From: Anaerolineales bacterium | GTDB taxonomy: Bacteria > Chloroflexota > Anaerolineae > Anaerolineales > RBG-16-64-43 | NCBI GenBank assembly: GCA_016928575.1 | Contig: JAFGKK010000088.1 | Location: forward strand, 1 to 64,000 | Length of the DNA: 64,000 nt | Reading direction: 5' to 3' | In this document: positions 1 to 9,693 of the stretch, in pieces | Layout of the letters: each line of letters opens with the position of its first letter | How positions within the stretch are numbered: the stretch's first letter is position 1 | Program-made: the position numbers and the translations under genes | The notes under the pieces: model-generated | What the model was told of the DNA's origin: nothing | What the model saw: the letters and a program-made list of their open reading frames with translations, nothing else | Databases searched by the model: none

Positions 1-69
1 ATAACTCCGAAACGGGCGGCCGGATAACTCCGGAATCACCGGCCGGATAACTCCGAAACGGGCGGCCGG
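1..69. repeat. Tandem 23-bp repeat, three units
   Basis: Three adjacent 23-bp units lie at 1-23, 24-46 and 47-69. Units 1 and 3 are identical and unit 2 differs at five positions. Each begins ATAACTCCG and ends GGCCGG, and a degenerate fourth start follows at 70-79. The array may continue beyond the left edge, so its full length and any link to a gene are unknown. Confidence 0.8.
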
Positions 70-598
70 ATTAGGCCGGAAAATGCAAAAAGCGGGCGGA
101 TTTGCCAAGGTATTCGCAGAAGGATCCCGGGCGCTTTTTTCATATGGATTATCTATTTTGATATTTGCTCAATCTACCTGTTTTGCATCTGCTCAGCCTT
201 CTGGACTTGTTTCCTTCCTCACCTCTATCCCCCGTCCCCTTCCCCCTCTCCTGGCTTATGCCAGGAGAGGGGGAAGGGGTGAGGGGTTGGGGGTGAGGAA
301 GAAAACGAGCAGAATTTCTCTTCGATATGGGATGGGCTGAGCAGTCACAAATTGAAAAATGTCGAAAAACCGTCCAATTATTTCTCCCCTCATACCATCC
401 TCCCGTCACTGTCCCGAGCGCCTCTCCCGAGCACGGCGAGGGATAGCGAGGGAAAGCGACGGGAGGGCGGAGGAGGGGGAAGCTGAGCAAATCCCCTTTC
501 TTATCAGAAAGCCGGATACACGGCATCCGTCCCCCGGCACGGTGGTTCATATCCGCCGCTTTTTGGCGGAGACATCCGAGGGATCCGATTGGGACCGG
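70..598. other. Non-coding stretch with one strong hairpin
   Basis: No convincing gene was found between the tandem repeat and the stop of the histidine kinase at 599. Short open frames on both strands look like shadows. The only clear structure is the hairpin at 236-279. Confidence 0.6.
236..279. repeat. 20-bp perfect inverted repeat (hairpin)
   Basis: Arms at 236-255 and 260-279 are perfect reverse complements, C/T-rich on the left and G/A-rich on the right, around the loop TTAT. There is no T-run on either side, so it is not a classical intrinsic terminator. Similar C/T-arm hairpins occur at 3639-3677, 9694-9730 and 63277-63306, which suggests a dispersed intergenic hairpin family. Confidence 0.8.
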
Positions 599-2740
599 TT
601 AATGGATCTTTGCCGCACCCGACGCAAGGCTCAGCCGAACGGCCGTCCCGCCACCGGCGCGGGCTTTGACGGACAGGTCGCCGCCGACGACGGCCATCAT
701 CGTCCCGTGCAGCGAAAGCCCTTGCCCGGTGGCTTCGGCGGATTGCGGCGCAGCCCGGGTGCCGACGCCGTCGTCCTCGACAACTAATTCCAAGGCTTCG
801 CCGACGGAAAGCCGGATCGTGAGGTGCAGCGGCCGGGAGGCATCGTCCCCGCGCCCGTATTTGGCGGCGTTGCGGACCGCCTCGCGGGCGGCGTAGTACC
901 ACACTTCCAGGTACATCGGCGGCAGGGAGCGTGCTGCTTTTTCGGCGGCGGGGTGGATGTCCCACTCGACCGATTCGAACGATTCAGGCAGTTCGTCTTC
1001 CAGCAGGCGCCGCAGGGATTCGACGATCCCGCCGGCCGGCTCCTCGATAGGCGGCGCGCTGGGGGTATCCAGGAGCAGTTGCGAGATCCGGCGGTGGATC
1101 CCGCTTAACTCGGCCAGGGCTTTCTCCGCAGAAGGATCCCCTGCGGCGCGGCCGCTGAGCGACAGCAGCGCGGCGTGCAGGGCGGGGAGAACTTCGTCGT
1201 GCAGGACGCGCCGCGTTTTGCGGTCGAGGATCCGGCTGCCGACCAGCCGCTCGCGTTGGATGGCGAACAGCCGGCGGGTCAGGGCCGCACTGGTTTGGGA
1301 ATCCAGAAAGCGTTCGCTCGCCGCTTGGGCGATCTCGAAGTCCTCCTGGGCGTAGAGGCCGCCGTCGCGCTTGTCGCCCAGGAGCAGGAAGCCGATCGGG
1401 CCGCGCCGGCTCCACAGCGGAAGCGCCCAACGCAGCCGGTCGCTCCGGTCCCCTCCCAGGTTGATCACCGTCAACTTCGAAGTCGCCGTTCCCCCATCGG
1501 GCAGCGGATGGGAAAGGGCGAACGGTTCCGGAAACGTGAGCGGCGGACCCCACAGCGGAGCCATCGGGCCGGTCGCCGCGAGCGCCGCCAGCTCACAGCC
1601 GAGGTAGCGGCCGCACAGCGCGCGGAACGGTTCGGCCGCGCCGGCTTCCTCCGGCGCGGCGGGGTCGGCGGTCAGCCGATCGTACAGCCGAGGACCGGTG
1701 ACGAAAGGCCGCAGGATCTCCAAAAAAGATTCGCGCGCGGTGTAGGAACGCCGACCGAGCATGGCGTAGAACACGGTCATGATGACCGTTGCGAGCAGGA
1801 GGATGTAGATCGGGGTCACCTTGCCGGCCAGACTCCAGCCCACCACCAGGCCGAAGCCGGCCGCCAGAATGACGGCGTTCCGCCAGTAGCGGGCCAATCC
1901 GCGCCGCGGCAAGGCGCGGCCGGTGAAGACCTCGTAGGCCACCACCGCCTGTCCGAGAAGCAGGGTCGCCAGGCCGATCAGGACTGAGACCGCCAGATCG
2001 AGGATTCCCAGCACGGCCAGGAATTGGCCGGCGCCCGAAGTGTTCGCGTTCAAGAGGACCCACCATTCGGCGACTCCCACCAGCAGGCATACCGCGAGGA
2101 AAACGATCGAGGCGGCCGCAAACCAGGGCCGGGCGCGCAGGCGCGCGGCCGGCCCCATCAGGCGCGCGGTGGGGCCGGGCCGGCGGAGGGCGTCGCAGGC
2201 CAGGGCGATGTAGAGGACGATGAACGGCGGATACGCCAGCATCACTCCGGGGAAACCGGCATTCGCCGGCGCGGGATCCAACTCGTAGCGGGAAACCTCG
2301 CCGACCGCCGGGAAGGTGTTGGCGGCGAGGGCGAGAAAGATCCAAGCCAGCACGGAAGCCGTGCAAAAGAGAAACCACGGCCGGTGCCTCGCGGCCAGAT
2401 CCTCCGCTCCCGCCTCCCAGAATCCGGCATACCACAGCATCGCCGCATACCAGGAAAAGGGCAGGACCACGACCGTGATCCATCCAGCCCGCCACCAATT
2501 CTGCAGCGCGGGAAGAATTTTAGAAAGGCTGAAACCGAGCAGGATGGTGTGGAATAGGAAGAAGGTTCCCCCGAGGCAGAGGCCGGCGGCGGCGATCCAG
2601 AAGCCCCAGGCGCCGCTCCGGCTGGCGGGAGAACGGTGCCCGGCGTTGAACAGGACCGTCAGCCCGAGCCACAGCATCAGGATGGCGTTGAACAGGGATA
2701 TGGAGAACAGCGATCCGTCGAGGAGGAAGGAGCCGGTCAT
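599..2740 (-). CDS. Membrane sensor histidine kinase, NarL/LuxR-system type
   Basis: 713 aa. About nine hydrophobic segments fill residues 10-330. A GAF-like stretch follows at about 340-480, and then a HisKA_3-type dimerisation helix with the likely phospho-accepting His514 in RRVLHDEVLP. The C-terminal HATPase domain shows the N-box region (EAVRNAAKYG) and the G1 motif DDGVGT. It would sense a membrane or intracellular signal and phosphorylate the response regulator just upstream on the same strand (84-bp gap). Such kinases usually pair with LuxR-type HTH regulators, which matches the partner. The start at 2740 has only a weak purine-rich site. The ligand cannot be inferred. Confidence 0.88.
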   Translation of the reverse strand: MTGSFLLDGSLFSISLFNAILMLWLGLTVLFNAGHRSPASRSGAWGFWIAAAGLCLGGTFFLFHTILLGFSLSKILPALQNWWRAGWITVVVLPFSWYAAMLWYAGFWEAGAEDLAARHRPWFLFCTASVLAWIFLALAANTFPAVGEVSRYELDPAPANAGFPGVMLAYPPFIVLYIALACDALRRPGPTARLMGPAARLRARPWFAAASIVFLAVCLLVGVAEWWVLLNANTSGAGQFLAVLGILDLAVSVLIGLATLLLGQAVVAYEVFTGRALPRRGLARYWRNAVILAAGFGLVVGWSLAGKVTPIYILLLATVIMTVFYAMLGRRSYTARESFLEILRPFVTGPRLYDRLTADPAAPEEAGAAEPFRALCGRYLGCELAALAATGPMAPLWGPPLTFPEPFALSHPLPDGGTATSKLTVINLGGDRSDRLRWALPLWSRRGPIGFLLLGDKRDGGLYAQEDFEIAQAASERFLDSQTSAALTRRLFAIQRERLVGSRILDRKTRRVLHDEVLPALHAALLSLSGRAAGDPSAEKALAELSGIHRRISQLLLDTPSAPPIEEPAGGIVESLRRLLEDELPESFESVEWDIHPAAEKAARSLPPMYLEVWYYAAREAVRNAAKYGRGDDASRPLHLTIRLSVGEALELVVEDDGVGTRAAPQSAEATGQGLSLHGTMMAVVGGDLSVKARAGGGTAVRLSLASGAAKIH

Positions 2741-2824
2741 CTTCTTACCCTTTGCCTCGCTTCCGGCGTCCGCCGGGAAAAGGAGGCGGGCGATGAGGGG
2801 CGGCGAAGGGACCGATCCCTCCCA

Positions 2825-3586
2825 TCATTCCCCATCGATGACGTCCCTCCGGTTCCCCTTGGTATCCCACTCATACAGCCGTCCGGCCTGGACGATCAGC
2901 GCCGCCCGCGTGCGGGCGACCTTTTCGTCGGTCGCGTCGGTAGCCAGCCCCCAGGCGGCGTAGATTTGCCCGTTGGTGCGGCTGATCGTGCGCTTGTCGC
3001 GGAAACCCATCCGCGCCGCGATCTGCTCGTTGGTCAGGCCCTGCGCCAGCATCCGCGCCACCGCCTGTTCGTTCGGCTCGAGCAGGGCCAGCGGATCGTT
3101 TTCATCTTTGCGGCGCACTTCCTGGACCCGGGCTTCGATCTCCGGGTCGATGAAGCTTTTTCCGGCGGCCGCGTCGCGCAGCAGCGGCAGGATCATCGCC
3201 GGAAGGAGGTAATTGGATTTGCGGACGTAGGCGTAGTGGCTGAGGATTCCCGAGCGGCGGAAATCGCGGTAGTAGGCGTCGTCGTCCTGGATCGAGTAGA
3301 ACACCACCGGCATCCGGGGGAATTCGCGGCGGACGGCGGCCGCGGCCTGGATCCCGTTCATCCTTCCTGCCAGCTGGACGTCCAGCAGAAGGATGTCCGG
3401 AAAACGCTCCGCCTCCCTCGGGCCGGCCGCGTGCTTTTCACCGGAATCGATCAGGAACTCCAGCGCCGCTTCGCCGCTCGCGCAGGCGTACACGGTGCGC
3501 GCCTCCCCGGTCGCTTCCAGCCCGGTTTGAAGCGCCTCGCGTAGTTTGGCATTATCTTCGACGAGCAGTACCGAGAGAGGATTCAT
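2825..3586 (-). CDS. Response regulator, receiver plus LuxR-like HTH
   Basis: 253 aa from the ATG at 3586; a longer in-frame start at 3619 adds 11 residues unlike the family. The receiver domain shows acidic Glu10/Asp11, the phospho-acceptor Asp69 in ILLLDVQ, and a conserved Lys in YVRKSN. After residue about 165 a helix-turn-helix resembles the GerE/LuxR pattern (LAQGLTNEQIAARMG), although the recognition helix is unusual. It is the first gene of a two-gene operon with the histidine kinase. It is divergent from the small membrane protein gene, with the hairpin 3639-3677 between them. Confidence 0.87.
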   Translation of the reverse strand: MNPLSVLLVEDNAKLREALQTGLEATGEARTVYACASGEAALEFLIDSGEKHAAGPREAERFPDILLLDVQLAGRMNGIQAAAAVRREFPRMPVVFYSIQDDDAYYRDFRRSGILSHYAYVRKSNYLLPAMILPLLRDAAAGKSFIDPEIEARVQEVRRKDENDPLALLEPNEQAVARMLAQGLTNEQIAARMGFRDKRTISRTNGQIYAAWGLATDATDEKVARTRAALIVQAGRLYEWDTKGNRRDVIDGE

Positions 3587-3638
3587 GGTTTTTCGGTCAC
3601 GTCCTGCCTGCCTTGCCACTCGCCGTGCTCGTCATATT

Positions 3639-3677
3639 CCGCTCCTCCCTTCCCGTTTGGCGGGAAGGGAGGAGCGG
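3639..3677. repeat. 17-bp inverted repeat (hairpin)
   Basis: Arms 3639-3655 and 3661-3677 are perfect reverse complements (CCGCTCCTCCCTTCCCG on the left) around a 5-nt loop. It sits between divergent genes and belongs to the same C/T-arm hairpin class as 236-279. Confidence 0.75.
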
Positions 3678-3849
3678 AGGGGGGCGGGATGGGATCGCGT
3701 CCCGAAACAATACAGCATTCACGGCGCACCGTCAAACACCCGGGTGCCCGGCGGGAAGGTTCCGAAGCGTCGCAATTAAGAACCAACCGGTGAAAATGGA
3801 TGGTACCGGGCGGAGCGATTCCGCGCGGAATTTCGAATCCGGAGAGGAT

Positions 3850-4572
3850 ATGGCGGTGAAATCCCGATTGTTGTCTGTGACGGTTTTTTCCGTGGCGATG
3901 GCCTGGGTCGAAGCGGCTGTCGTCTTGTATCTGCGGGTCCTCGTCGACCGCCTGCAACCCTACCAGGCGGATCCGTTGCCGCACTTCGGCGGCTTGGGCG
4001 GCGCGGAAATCGTCCGCGAGGCGGCGACTCTGGCGATGCTGCTTGCGGCCGGCTGGCTGGCAGGAACGAGCGTGCGGTCCCGGCTGGCCTACAGCGCCTT
4101 CGCCTTCGGCGTGTGGGATATCTTTTACTACGTGTTCCTTATCCCGCTCACCGGCTGGCCCGCAACTTTCCTGGATTGGGACATCCTGTTTCTCATCCCG
4201 CTTCCTTGGTGGGGGCCGGTGATCGCTCCGGTGGGCGTTTCGGCGCTGTTGATCGCCGGTGGAATGCTCACGATCCTGATCGAGCGCTCCGGCCGTCCGG
4301 CGTGTTTTGCAGGATGGGCTTGGCTGCCTGCGTTGACCGGGATCGGTCTGATCTTGTATGCCTTCATGGCGGATGCCATCGGCGCATTGATCCGGGGAAC
4401 CGGATCGGCGTGGAATATCCTGCCGGACCAATTTCCATGGGGGCTGTTCCTTTGCGGGTTCCTGTTGATGGCTGTTCCGGTCGCGGGGCTGGCCTGGCGG
4501 TTTATCGTCATCCTGCGGATCTCCCAACCACAGGGGATTGGGGGAACCCTTGGCCACCCTTGGGAACCCTAA
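3850..4572 (+). CDS. Integral membrane protein of unknown function
   Basis: 240 aa from the ATG at 3850, which has GGAGAGG six bases upstream; earlier in-frame starts would add a non-hydrophobic tail with no ribosome site. The protein has about six hydrophobic segments, with an aromatic central part (WDIFYYVFLIPLTGWP, about residues 95-110) and a short cytosolic tail. I do not recognise the family. It stands alone on the plus strand between a divergent two-component system and a convergent glycan-modification pair, so context gives no function. Confidence 0.72.
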   Translation: MAVKSRLLSVTVFSVAMAWVEAAVVLYLRVLVDRLQPYQADPLPHFGGLGGAEIVREAATLAMLLAAGWLAGTSVRSRLAYSAFAFGVWDIFYYVFLIPLTGWPATFLDWDILFLIPLPWWGPVIAPVGVSALLIAGGMLTILIERSGRPACFAGWAWLPALTGIGLILYAFMADAIGALIRGTGSAWNILPDQFPWGLFLCGFLLMAVPVAGLAWRFIVILRISQPQGIGGTLGHPWEP

Positions 4573-4621
4573 GGGTTGGGAGGAGCGGTAACGAAGGCGG
4601 GGAGGAAAGGATAGGCGGGCT

Positions 4622-5671
4622 TTACGTCTTCATCACCGTCAATTTCTGGATCGTCGCTTCGCCGCCGCGGCGCGACTCGCGCCAGGGATGGGGGATGCGG
4701 GAATCGAACATCTTCAAGATCCAGCGCTGGCGCATGAAGGCGTTCTCGCGCGAAAAAAGGTCGCGGTCGCCTTCCACGAAGGAATACTCCGCCAACCGGG
4801 TGGTACTGTTGCCGGTCCAATTTTCCGCCCGGTTGCTTGAATAAAAAAGCGCGGGCGGACGCAGCAGGCGCCGGAAGAGGGAGAAATGCTCTCGGATCGC
4901 GGCGAGTTCCATTTCCTGCATCGTCTCGTTGTTCACCGCCAGGTGGATCGAGGCGGACGGCAGCCGCCGCGCGGCTTCCGGCGGGATCAGGAGGAAATCG
5001 CTCTCCGGCCAGGATTCCGACTCCCGCTCGAATCCGTCCAGAAAGAGAAACCGGCATTCCGGAAGGACGGTGGTCAGGAAGATGGAAATGAAGCCGAGGG
5101 CCTCCGGCCGGCCGACCAATACGATGGTGGAGTGGGGCAGAAAGAGTTTTGCCGCCAGCGCGAACAACCCGGCGCCGGGGCCGGCCTCCATAATGTTCAA
5201 CCGCCGCGCGCCGGAGCGCATCTCCGCCGGCAGGTGCGGCGCGATGCAGGCAAGGTGGTACTGGGCGCTTAAAAAATCATAGGCGGTCCGGCGCCGACCG
5301 AAGCAATACCCAAAGCGCGAGTACCCTTTCCGCCCGCGTGGAATGGAGAAAGAGAGGGCTTTCAACTCCGCCGGAGACGCCCGGCGCCGCCAACCGGAAA
5401 ACCCCAGCCACAGCAGGCGGTCGGCGGTGTTCAGCCACTCGAGCGCGGATCGGGAATGCCCGGGGAAATGAAAAGCGCTTTCCCCGCGGATGCGCACGAC
5501 CCCCCGGCAGCGGTCGAGAACCTCGACTCCCGCCAGCGAGCGGTGCAGCTTCCAGTAGTCGCCGATCGACCGGCCGTCCGTTCCGAACCCGGCGGCGGCG
5601 CGGGCAAAGGAGTTTTCGATGCCCGCGAGGTATTCAGGATTGGCGCGCAGGATCAAATCGGGGCGGGTCAC
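4622..5671 (-). CDS. Putative sugar O-methyltransferase (NanM type)
   Basis: 349 aa. I chose the GTG at 5671 because it forms a GTGA overlap with the stop of the upstream glycosyltransferase; upstream in-frame sequence is a shadow of that gene. The middle carries a Rossmann-like SAM-binding stretch (IMEAGPGAGLFALAAKLF) followed by an acidic strand. The overall pattern, with YWKLHRSL near the N-terminus and NNETMQEM late, fits the family annotated as putative sugar O-methyltransferase. It probably methylates a sugar of a surface glycan and is translationally coupled to the preceding glycosyltransferase. The exact substrate is unknown. Confidence 0.72.
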   Translation of the reverse strand: MTRPDLILRANPEYLAGIENSFARAAAGFGTDGRSIGDYWKLHRSLAGVEVLDRCRGVVRIRGESAFHFPGHSRSALEWLNTADRLLWLGFSGWRRRASPAELKALSFSIPRGRKGYSRFGYCFGRRRTAYDFLSAQYHLACIAPHLPAEMRSGARRLNIMEAGPGAGLFALAAKLFLPHSTIVLVGRPEALGFISIFLTTVLPECRFLFLDGFERESESWPESDFLLIPPEAARRLPSASIHLAVNNETMQEMELAAIREHFSLFRRLLRPPALFYSSNRAENWTGNSTTRLAEYSFVEGDRDLFSRENAFMRQRWILKMFDSRIPHPWRESRRGGEATIQKLTVMKT

Positions 5672-6897
5672 GGCCGGGATCCGCAAGCGGCGGATCCCGC
5701 CATCCGCGCCGCCAGGTCCGCGACGGCCTGCGCCGCGCGGCCGGGATTGGCCAGAAAGCAGGATACCGCCCGGGCCCCGCGCGCTCCGCGCTGCGGATCG
5801 CCGCGCACGACGCGGACGAAGGCAACCAACTCCTGAGCCGACCGGATCCGCTCGGCCACCCCGCGGCCGGCCAGGTCCCAATCATCGAGCGGTTTGGAGA
5901 GTTCAAGGATCCCCAGCGGAACCGAGAGCAGCGCGGCTTCGATGCCGGCGGTCGTGCTAAACATGAGCGCCGCCTGCGATCCCTGCAGGAGCGGATACAG
6001 CGGCCGCTCGACGATGCGGGCCCAGCTTCCGGCCTTATGTTCCTCCAGCAGGGCCTGCAACGGAGCCGGATCCTCGCTGCGGTGGAGTTTGAAGGCCATC
6101 CGCAGATTCCTCCACTCCGCATCCGCGCGCAAGGCCGCCGCCCAGGCGAGGAGTCTCCCGAGCGCGGCCTGCTTTTCCGCACGCGAGACGATCTGCATCC
6201 GCTCGATCGGACTGCTTAGAAAGATGAGGAGAAAATCGTCGGGGGCGAGGCGCAGATCCGCGCGGATGCGCCGCGCGTCGGCGGAAAAATCGGCGCCCGC
6301 CAGCCGGTCGAAGCGCGGATTGCCGGTGACGAAAATCTGCTTCTGCGGAACGCCGACTCTGCGGAAGTAAGCGCGCGAAGTATCCCCCCACGCGGCGACG
6401 GCGTCGCACCCACCTTGACCGTACCGGCGTAGTCCTTCTTCGATTCCCCGGAAAATTTTCCGCCGCCAACGGGCGAAAAGTTTGGCTGGGGGCGGCCGCT
6501 GGAAAAGATCCTTGCGCAGGCTTTCCTGGATCAGCAGGGTGGGAATGGCCATGCGGCGTGCCGTCTTGAGGTACACGTTGGACGGAAAATTGCGGTCGTT
6601 GAGCAGCGCCACCAGTGCGGGTCGGATGCGGTCCACCTCGGCCGGGATCCGCCGGAGGAACGGCGCCGCGGCCGCTTCCCATTCCGGCTGGCCGGCCGGC
6701 AGCGGCGAATCGGCCATGCGCACGTGGGGGATGCCCTCGCGCTCCAGCGTTTCCGTGTCGCTCGCGGTGCGCAGAAGTTCGCAGTCCGAATAGACGATCG
6801 ATGAAACGCCGCGCGCAGTGAGCAGGCGGATCACCGGCAGGATGATCTGCTGGTGGGAATCCGCGGCTGTGATTTCAAAGAGGATCGGACCGGTCAT
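5668..6897 (-). CDS. GT-B fold glycosyl/glycerophosphotransferase-like protein
   Basis: 409 aa. The N-terminal half looks like a Rossmann domain (FEITAADSHQQIILPVIRLL). The C-terminal half has TGNPRFDRL and the donor-site-like FSTTAGIEAALLSVPLG, as in GT-B enzymes related to CDP-glycerol transferases, UDP-GlcNAc 2-epimerases and capsule synthases. The ATG at 6897 overlaps the valS stop by four bases (ATGA), and its own stop overlaps the methyltransferase start by four bases. It is therefore the middle gene of a valS-led transcript. It probably transfers a sugar or polyol phosphate to a surface polymer; donor and acceptor cannot be told from sequence. Confidence 0.68.
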   Translation of the reverse strand: MTGPILFEITAADSHQQIILPVIRLLTARGVSSIVYSDCELLRTASDTETLEREGIPHVRMADSPLPAGQPEWEAAAAPFLRRIPAEVDRIRPALVALLNDRNFPSNVYLKTARRMAIPTLLIQESLRKDLFQRPPPAKLFARWRRKIFRGIEEGLRRYGQGGCDAVAAWGDTSRAYFRRVGVPQKQIFVTGNPRFDRLAGADFSADARRIRADLRLAPDDFLLIFLSSPIERMQIVSRAEKQAALGRLLAWAAALRADAEWRNLRMAFKLHRSEDPAPLQALLEEHKAGSWARIVERPLYPLLQGSQAALMFSTTAGIEAALLSVPLGILELSKPLDDWDLAGRGVAERIRSAQELVAFVRVVRGDPQRGARGARAVSCFLANPGRAAQAVADLAARMAGSAACGSRP

Positions 6898-9668
6898 TCC
6901 GCCAGCGCCTTAAGCTGCTCCTCGAGTTTAGCACGGGTTTCCTTGAGCGCGGCCAGGCGGGCGCGTTCCTTTTCCACCACCGCGGCCGGCGCGCGCCGGC
7001 CGAAATCGGAAGCCAGCAGCCCTTCCACGCGCGCGATCTGCCCTTGAGCCTGTTCGGATTCCTTCTTCAGCCGCGTTCGTTCGGCGTCCGGATCGGCCAT
7101 CTCCGCCAAGGGGATCAGGATCCGCACCGGACCGACGACCAGCGGGACCATGGTCTTCGAATCCTCCGGGGAGGCCGCGGCGAACGTCAACCCCTTCGGC
7201 TCCAGACGCGCCAGCAGGCACAATCCCGCCGCGGATTCCTCCAAGGTGCGCCGGTGGCGGTCGGTGATGACCACGGCGGAGGTCTTCTTCGCCAGCGGGA
7301 CCTTCTTTTCGGCGCGCAGGTTGCGGATCGCGCGGACGACTTCCATGAAGATCGAAAAATCCTCGAGCGCCTGCGCGTCGACCGCATCCGCCGCCTGGGG
7401 CCAGCGGGCGACGATCAGCGCATTGGGCCATCCCCCCGGGGGATCGAAATCCTCGCCCGCCGCGCGGCAGGCTTCCTTAAGGCGGCCCCACAGCGCCTCG
7501 GTGACGAACGGGGTGAAGGGGTGCAGCATCCGCAGGCAGGAATCGAAAACGCGAGCCAAGATTTGCAGGGTGGACCGGACGCGTTCCGGGCTTTCGGCGG
7601 TCTGCAGTTTGGAAAGCTCGATGTACCAATCGGCGAACTCGTTCCAAAAGAAGTCGTACACGGTGCGCCCGGCCTCGCCGTACTGGAAGGCGTCCATCAG
7701 GCGGGTGACGGTTTCGACCGTCTGCGAAAGGCGTGAGAGGATCCAGCGGTCGGCGAGGGTGTCGGGCGCCTTGCCGCACGGCCCGGTGAGCTTCTCGAAC
7801 GCGCCGAGCGTGTAGCGGCCGGCGTTCCACAGTTTGTTGGCGAAGTTGCGGTTGGCTTCGACCCGCTCGATCGAGAGGTTGAGGTCGTTGCCCGGCGTGC
7901 CCGAGGTGATCAGGGTGAAGCGCAGGGCGTCGGTGCCCATCCCCGGAATGCCCTGCGGAAATTTTTCGGCGATCTCCGCGCTCGTGCCGGCCGCGCGGAT
8001 CTGCTCGGCGGTCGCGCCGTCCATCACCCAGCGCGGGTCCATCACGTTGCCGATCGACTTCGACATCTTGCGCCCCTGCTCGTCGCGCACCAGCCCGTGC
8101 AGGTAGACGGTGCGGAAGGGAACCTCGCCGGTGAACTCGAGCGCGAACATGATCATCCGCGCCACCCAGAAGAAAAGGATGTCGTACCCGGTTTCCATCA
8201 CCGAGGTGGGGTAGAAGTATTCCAGGTCGGGCGTCTTGTCCGGCCAGCCGAGGGTGGAGAACGGCCACAGCCCGGAGGAGAACCAGGTGTCGAGCACGTC
8301 CTCGTCCTGTTTCAGCTCGCGCTTGCCGCACACGGCGCAGGCGGTCGGATCTTCGCGCGTCACCGTCTGGTGGCCGTCGGCGCAATACCAGACCGGGATG
8401 CGGTGCCCCCACCACAGCTGGCGCGAAATGCACCAATCCTGGATGTTCTCCAGCCAGTTGAAGTAGACCTTCTCGAACCGTTCGGGGATGATCTTGATCC
8501 GCCCGTCGCGCACCGCGGCCAGGGCGGCTTCGGCCAGCGGTTTGATCCGGATGAACCACTGGGTGGAGATCATCGGCTCGACGATCTCCCCGCCGCGCTG
8601 GGAGCGCGGGACCCGAAGCGTGTACGGCTCCTCCTTGATCACGAGGCCTTGCGCGCGCATATCCGCCCAGATCTTCTTGCGGCAGTCGAAGCGGTCCATT
8701 CCGGCGTAGGGACCGCCGTTCTGGTTGAGGCGCGCTGTCTGGTCGAAGATCGAGATCAGCGCCAGGTTGTGCTTGCGGCCGACCTCGTAGTCGACCGGGT
8801 CGTGCCCGGGGGTGATCTTGAGCGCGCCGGTCCCGAACTCGCGGTCCACCGCCTCGTCGGCGATCACCGGAATCTCGCGTCCGAGGACCGGGACGAGCGC
8901 GGTGCGGCCGACGAACTTGGCGTAGCGCGGATCTTCGGGGTGCACCGCGACGGCGGTGTCGCCGAGAATCGTTTCGGGGCGGGTGGTGGCCACGGGGATG
9001 TAAGGGCGACCGACTGGGTCGCCCTTACCCGGTTCGTCCTTGATCATATATTTAAAGTAATACAGCGTCCCCGGCTCGTCGGAGTATTCCACCTCGAGAT
9101 CGGAGACCGCGGTGCGCAAGCCCGGCGACCAGTTGACCAGCCGCGGCCCGCGGTAGAGCAGGCCCTTCTCGTGCAGGCGGACGAAGGCTTCGCGCACCGC
9201 GCGCGCCAGCCCCTCGTCGAGCGTGAAACGCTCGCGGGTCCAATCGCACGAGGCGCCCAAACGCCTCAGCTGGTCGTAGATGATCCCGCCGTATTTCCGC
9301 TTCCACTCCCAGGTCCGGGCTACGAACTTCTCGCGGCCCAGCTCCTCGCGGGTCACCTCGTCTTCGCGCAGGAGCATCTTCTCCACCTGCAGCTGGGTGG
9401 CGATGCCGGCGTGGTCCGATCCGGGAACCCACAGAGTTGGCTCCCCGAGCATGCGGTGGTAGCGGATCATCAGGTCTTCGATCGAGACGAACATCGCGTG
9501 TCCGAGGTGCAGCTCGCCGGTGACGTTCGGGGGCGGGATCGAGATCACGAACGGTTTGCGGGCGGGATCGACCGCCGGCCGGAAGCAGCCGCTCTTTTCC
9601 CACCAATCGTAGAGCTTGCGTTCGACGGCGTGGAAGTCGTAGGTTTTGGGAAGGTCGATTTTCGGCAT
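6894..9668 (-). CDS. valS: Valyl-tRNA synthetase
   Basis: 924 aa class I aminoacyl-tRNA synthetase that charges tRNA-Val in the cytoplasm. The ATG at 9668 is preceded by AAGGAG and starts the conserved MPKIDLPKTYDFHAVE. The HIGH-type signature is HLGH at residues 54-57 after PPPNVTGE, and GRKMSKSIGNV is the KMSKS loop. The long CP1 editing domain and anticodon-binding domain are present. The last 70 residues form the basic coiled coil typical of ValRS. Expression is controlled by the T-box leader upstream. The stop codon overlaps the next gene by four bases, joining valS to two glycan genes. Confidence 0.98.
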   Translation of the reverse strand: MPKIDLPKTYDFHAVERKLYDWWEKSGCFRPAVDPARKPFVISIPPPNVTGELHLGHAMFVSIEDLMIRYHRMLGEPTLWVPGSDHAGIATQLQVEKMLLREDEVTREELGREKFVARTWEWKRKYGGIIYDQLRRLGASCDWTRERFTLDEGLARAVREAFVRLHEKGLLYRGPRLVNWSPGLRTAVSDLEVEYSDEPGTLYYFKYMIKDEPGKGDPVGRPYIPVATTRPETILGDTAVAVHPEDPRYAKFVGRTALVPVLGREIPVIADEAVDREFGTGALKITPGHDPVDYEVGRKHNLALISIFDQTARLNQNGGPYAGMDRFDCRKKIWADMRAQGLVIKEEPYTLRVPRSQRGGEIVEPMISTQWFIRIKPLAEAALAAVRDGRIKIIPERFEKVYFNWLENIQDWCISRQLWWGHRIPVWYCADGHQTVTREDPTACAVCGKRELKQDEDVLDTWFSSGLWPFSTLGWPDKTPDLEYFYPTSVMETGYDILFFWVARMIMFALEFTGEVPFRTVYLHGLVRDEQGRKMSKSIGNVMDPRWVMDGATAEQIRAAGTSAEIAEKFPQGIPGMGTDALRFTLITSGTPGNDLNLSIERVEANRNFANKLWNAGRYTLGAFEKLTGPCGKAPDTLADRWILSRLSQTVETVTRLMDAFQYGEAGRTVYDFFWNEFADWYIELSKLQTAESPERVRSTLQILARVFDSCLRMLHPFTPFVTEALWGRLKEACRAAGEDFDPPGGWPNALIVARWPQAADAVDAQALEDFSIFMEVVRAIRNLRAEKKVPLAKKTSAVVITDRHRRTLEESAAGLCLLARLEPKGLTFAAASPEDSKTMVPLVVGPVRILIPLAEMADPDAERTRLKKESEQAQGQIARVEGLLASDFGRRAPAAVVEKERARLAALKETRAKLEEQLKALAE

Positions 9669-9693
9669 GATGCTCCTTTTTCCATTCCTTTTT

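Noticed and set aside
1-69. Possible CRISPR array
   Set aside because: The repeats are directly adjacent without spacers, and no cas genes are present.
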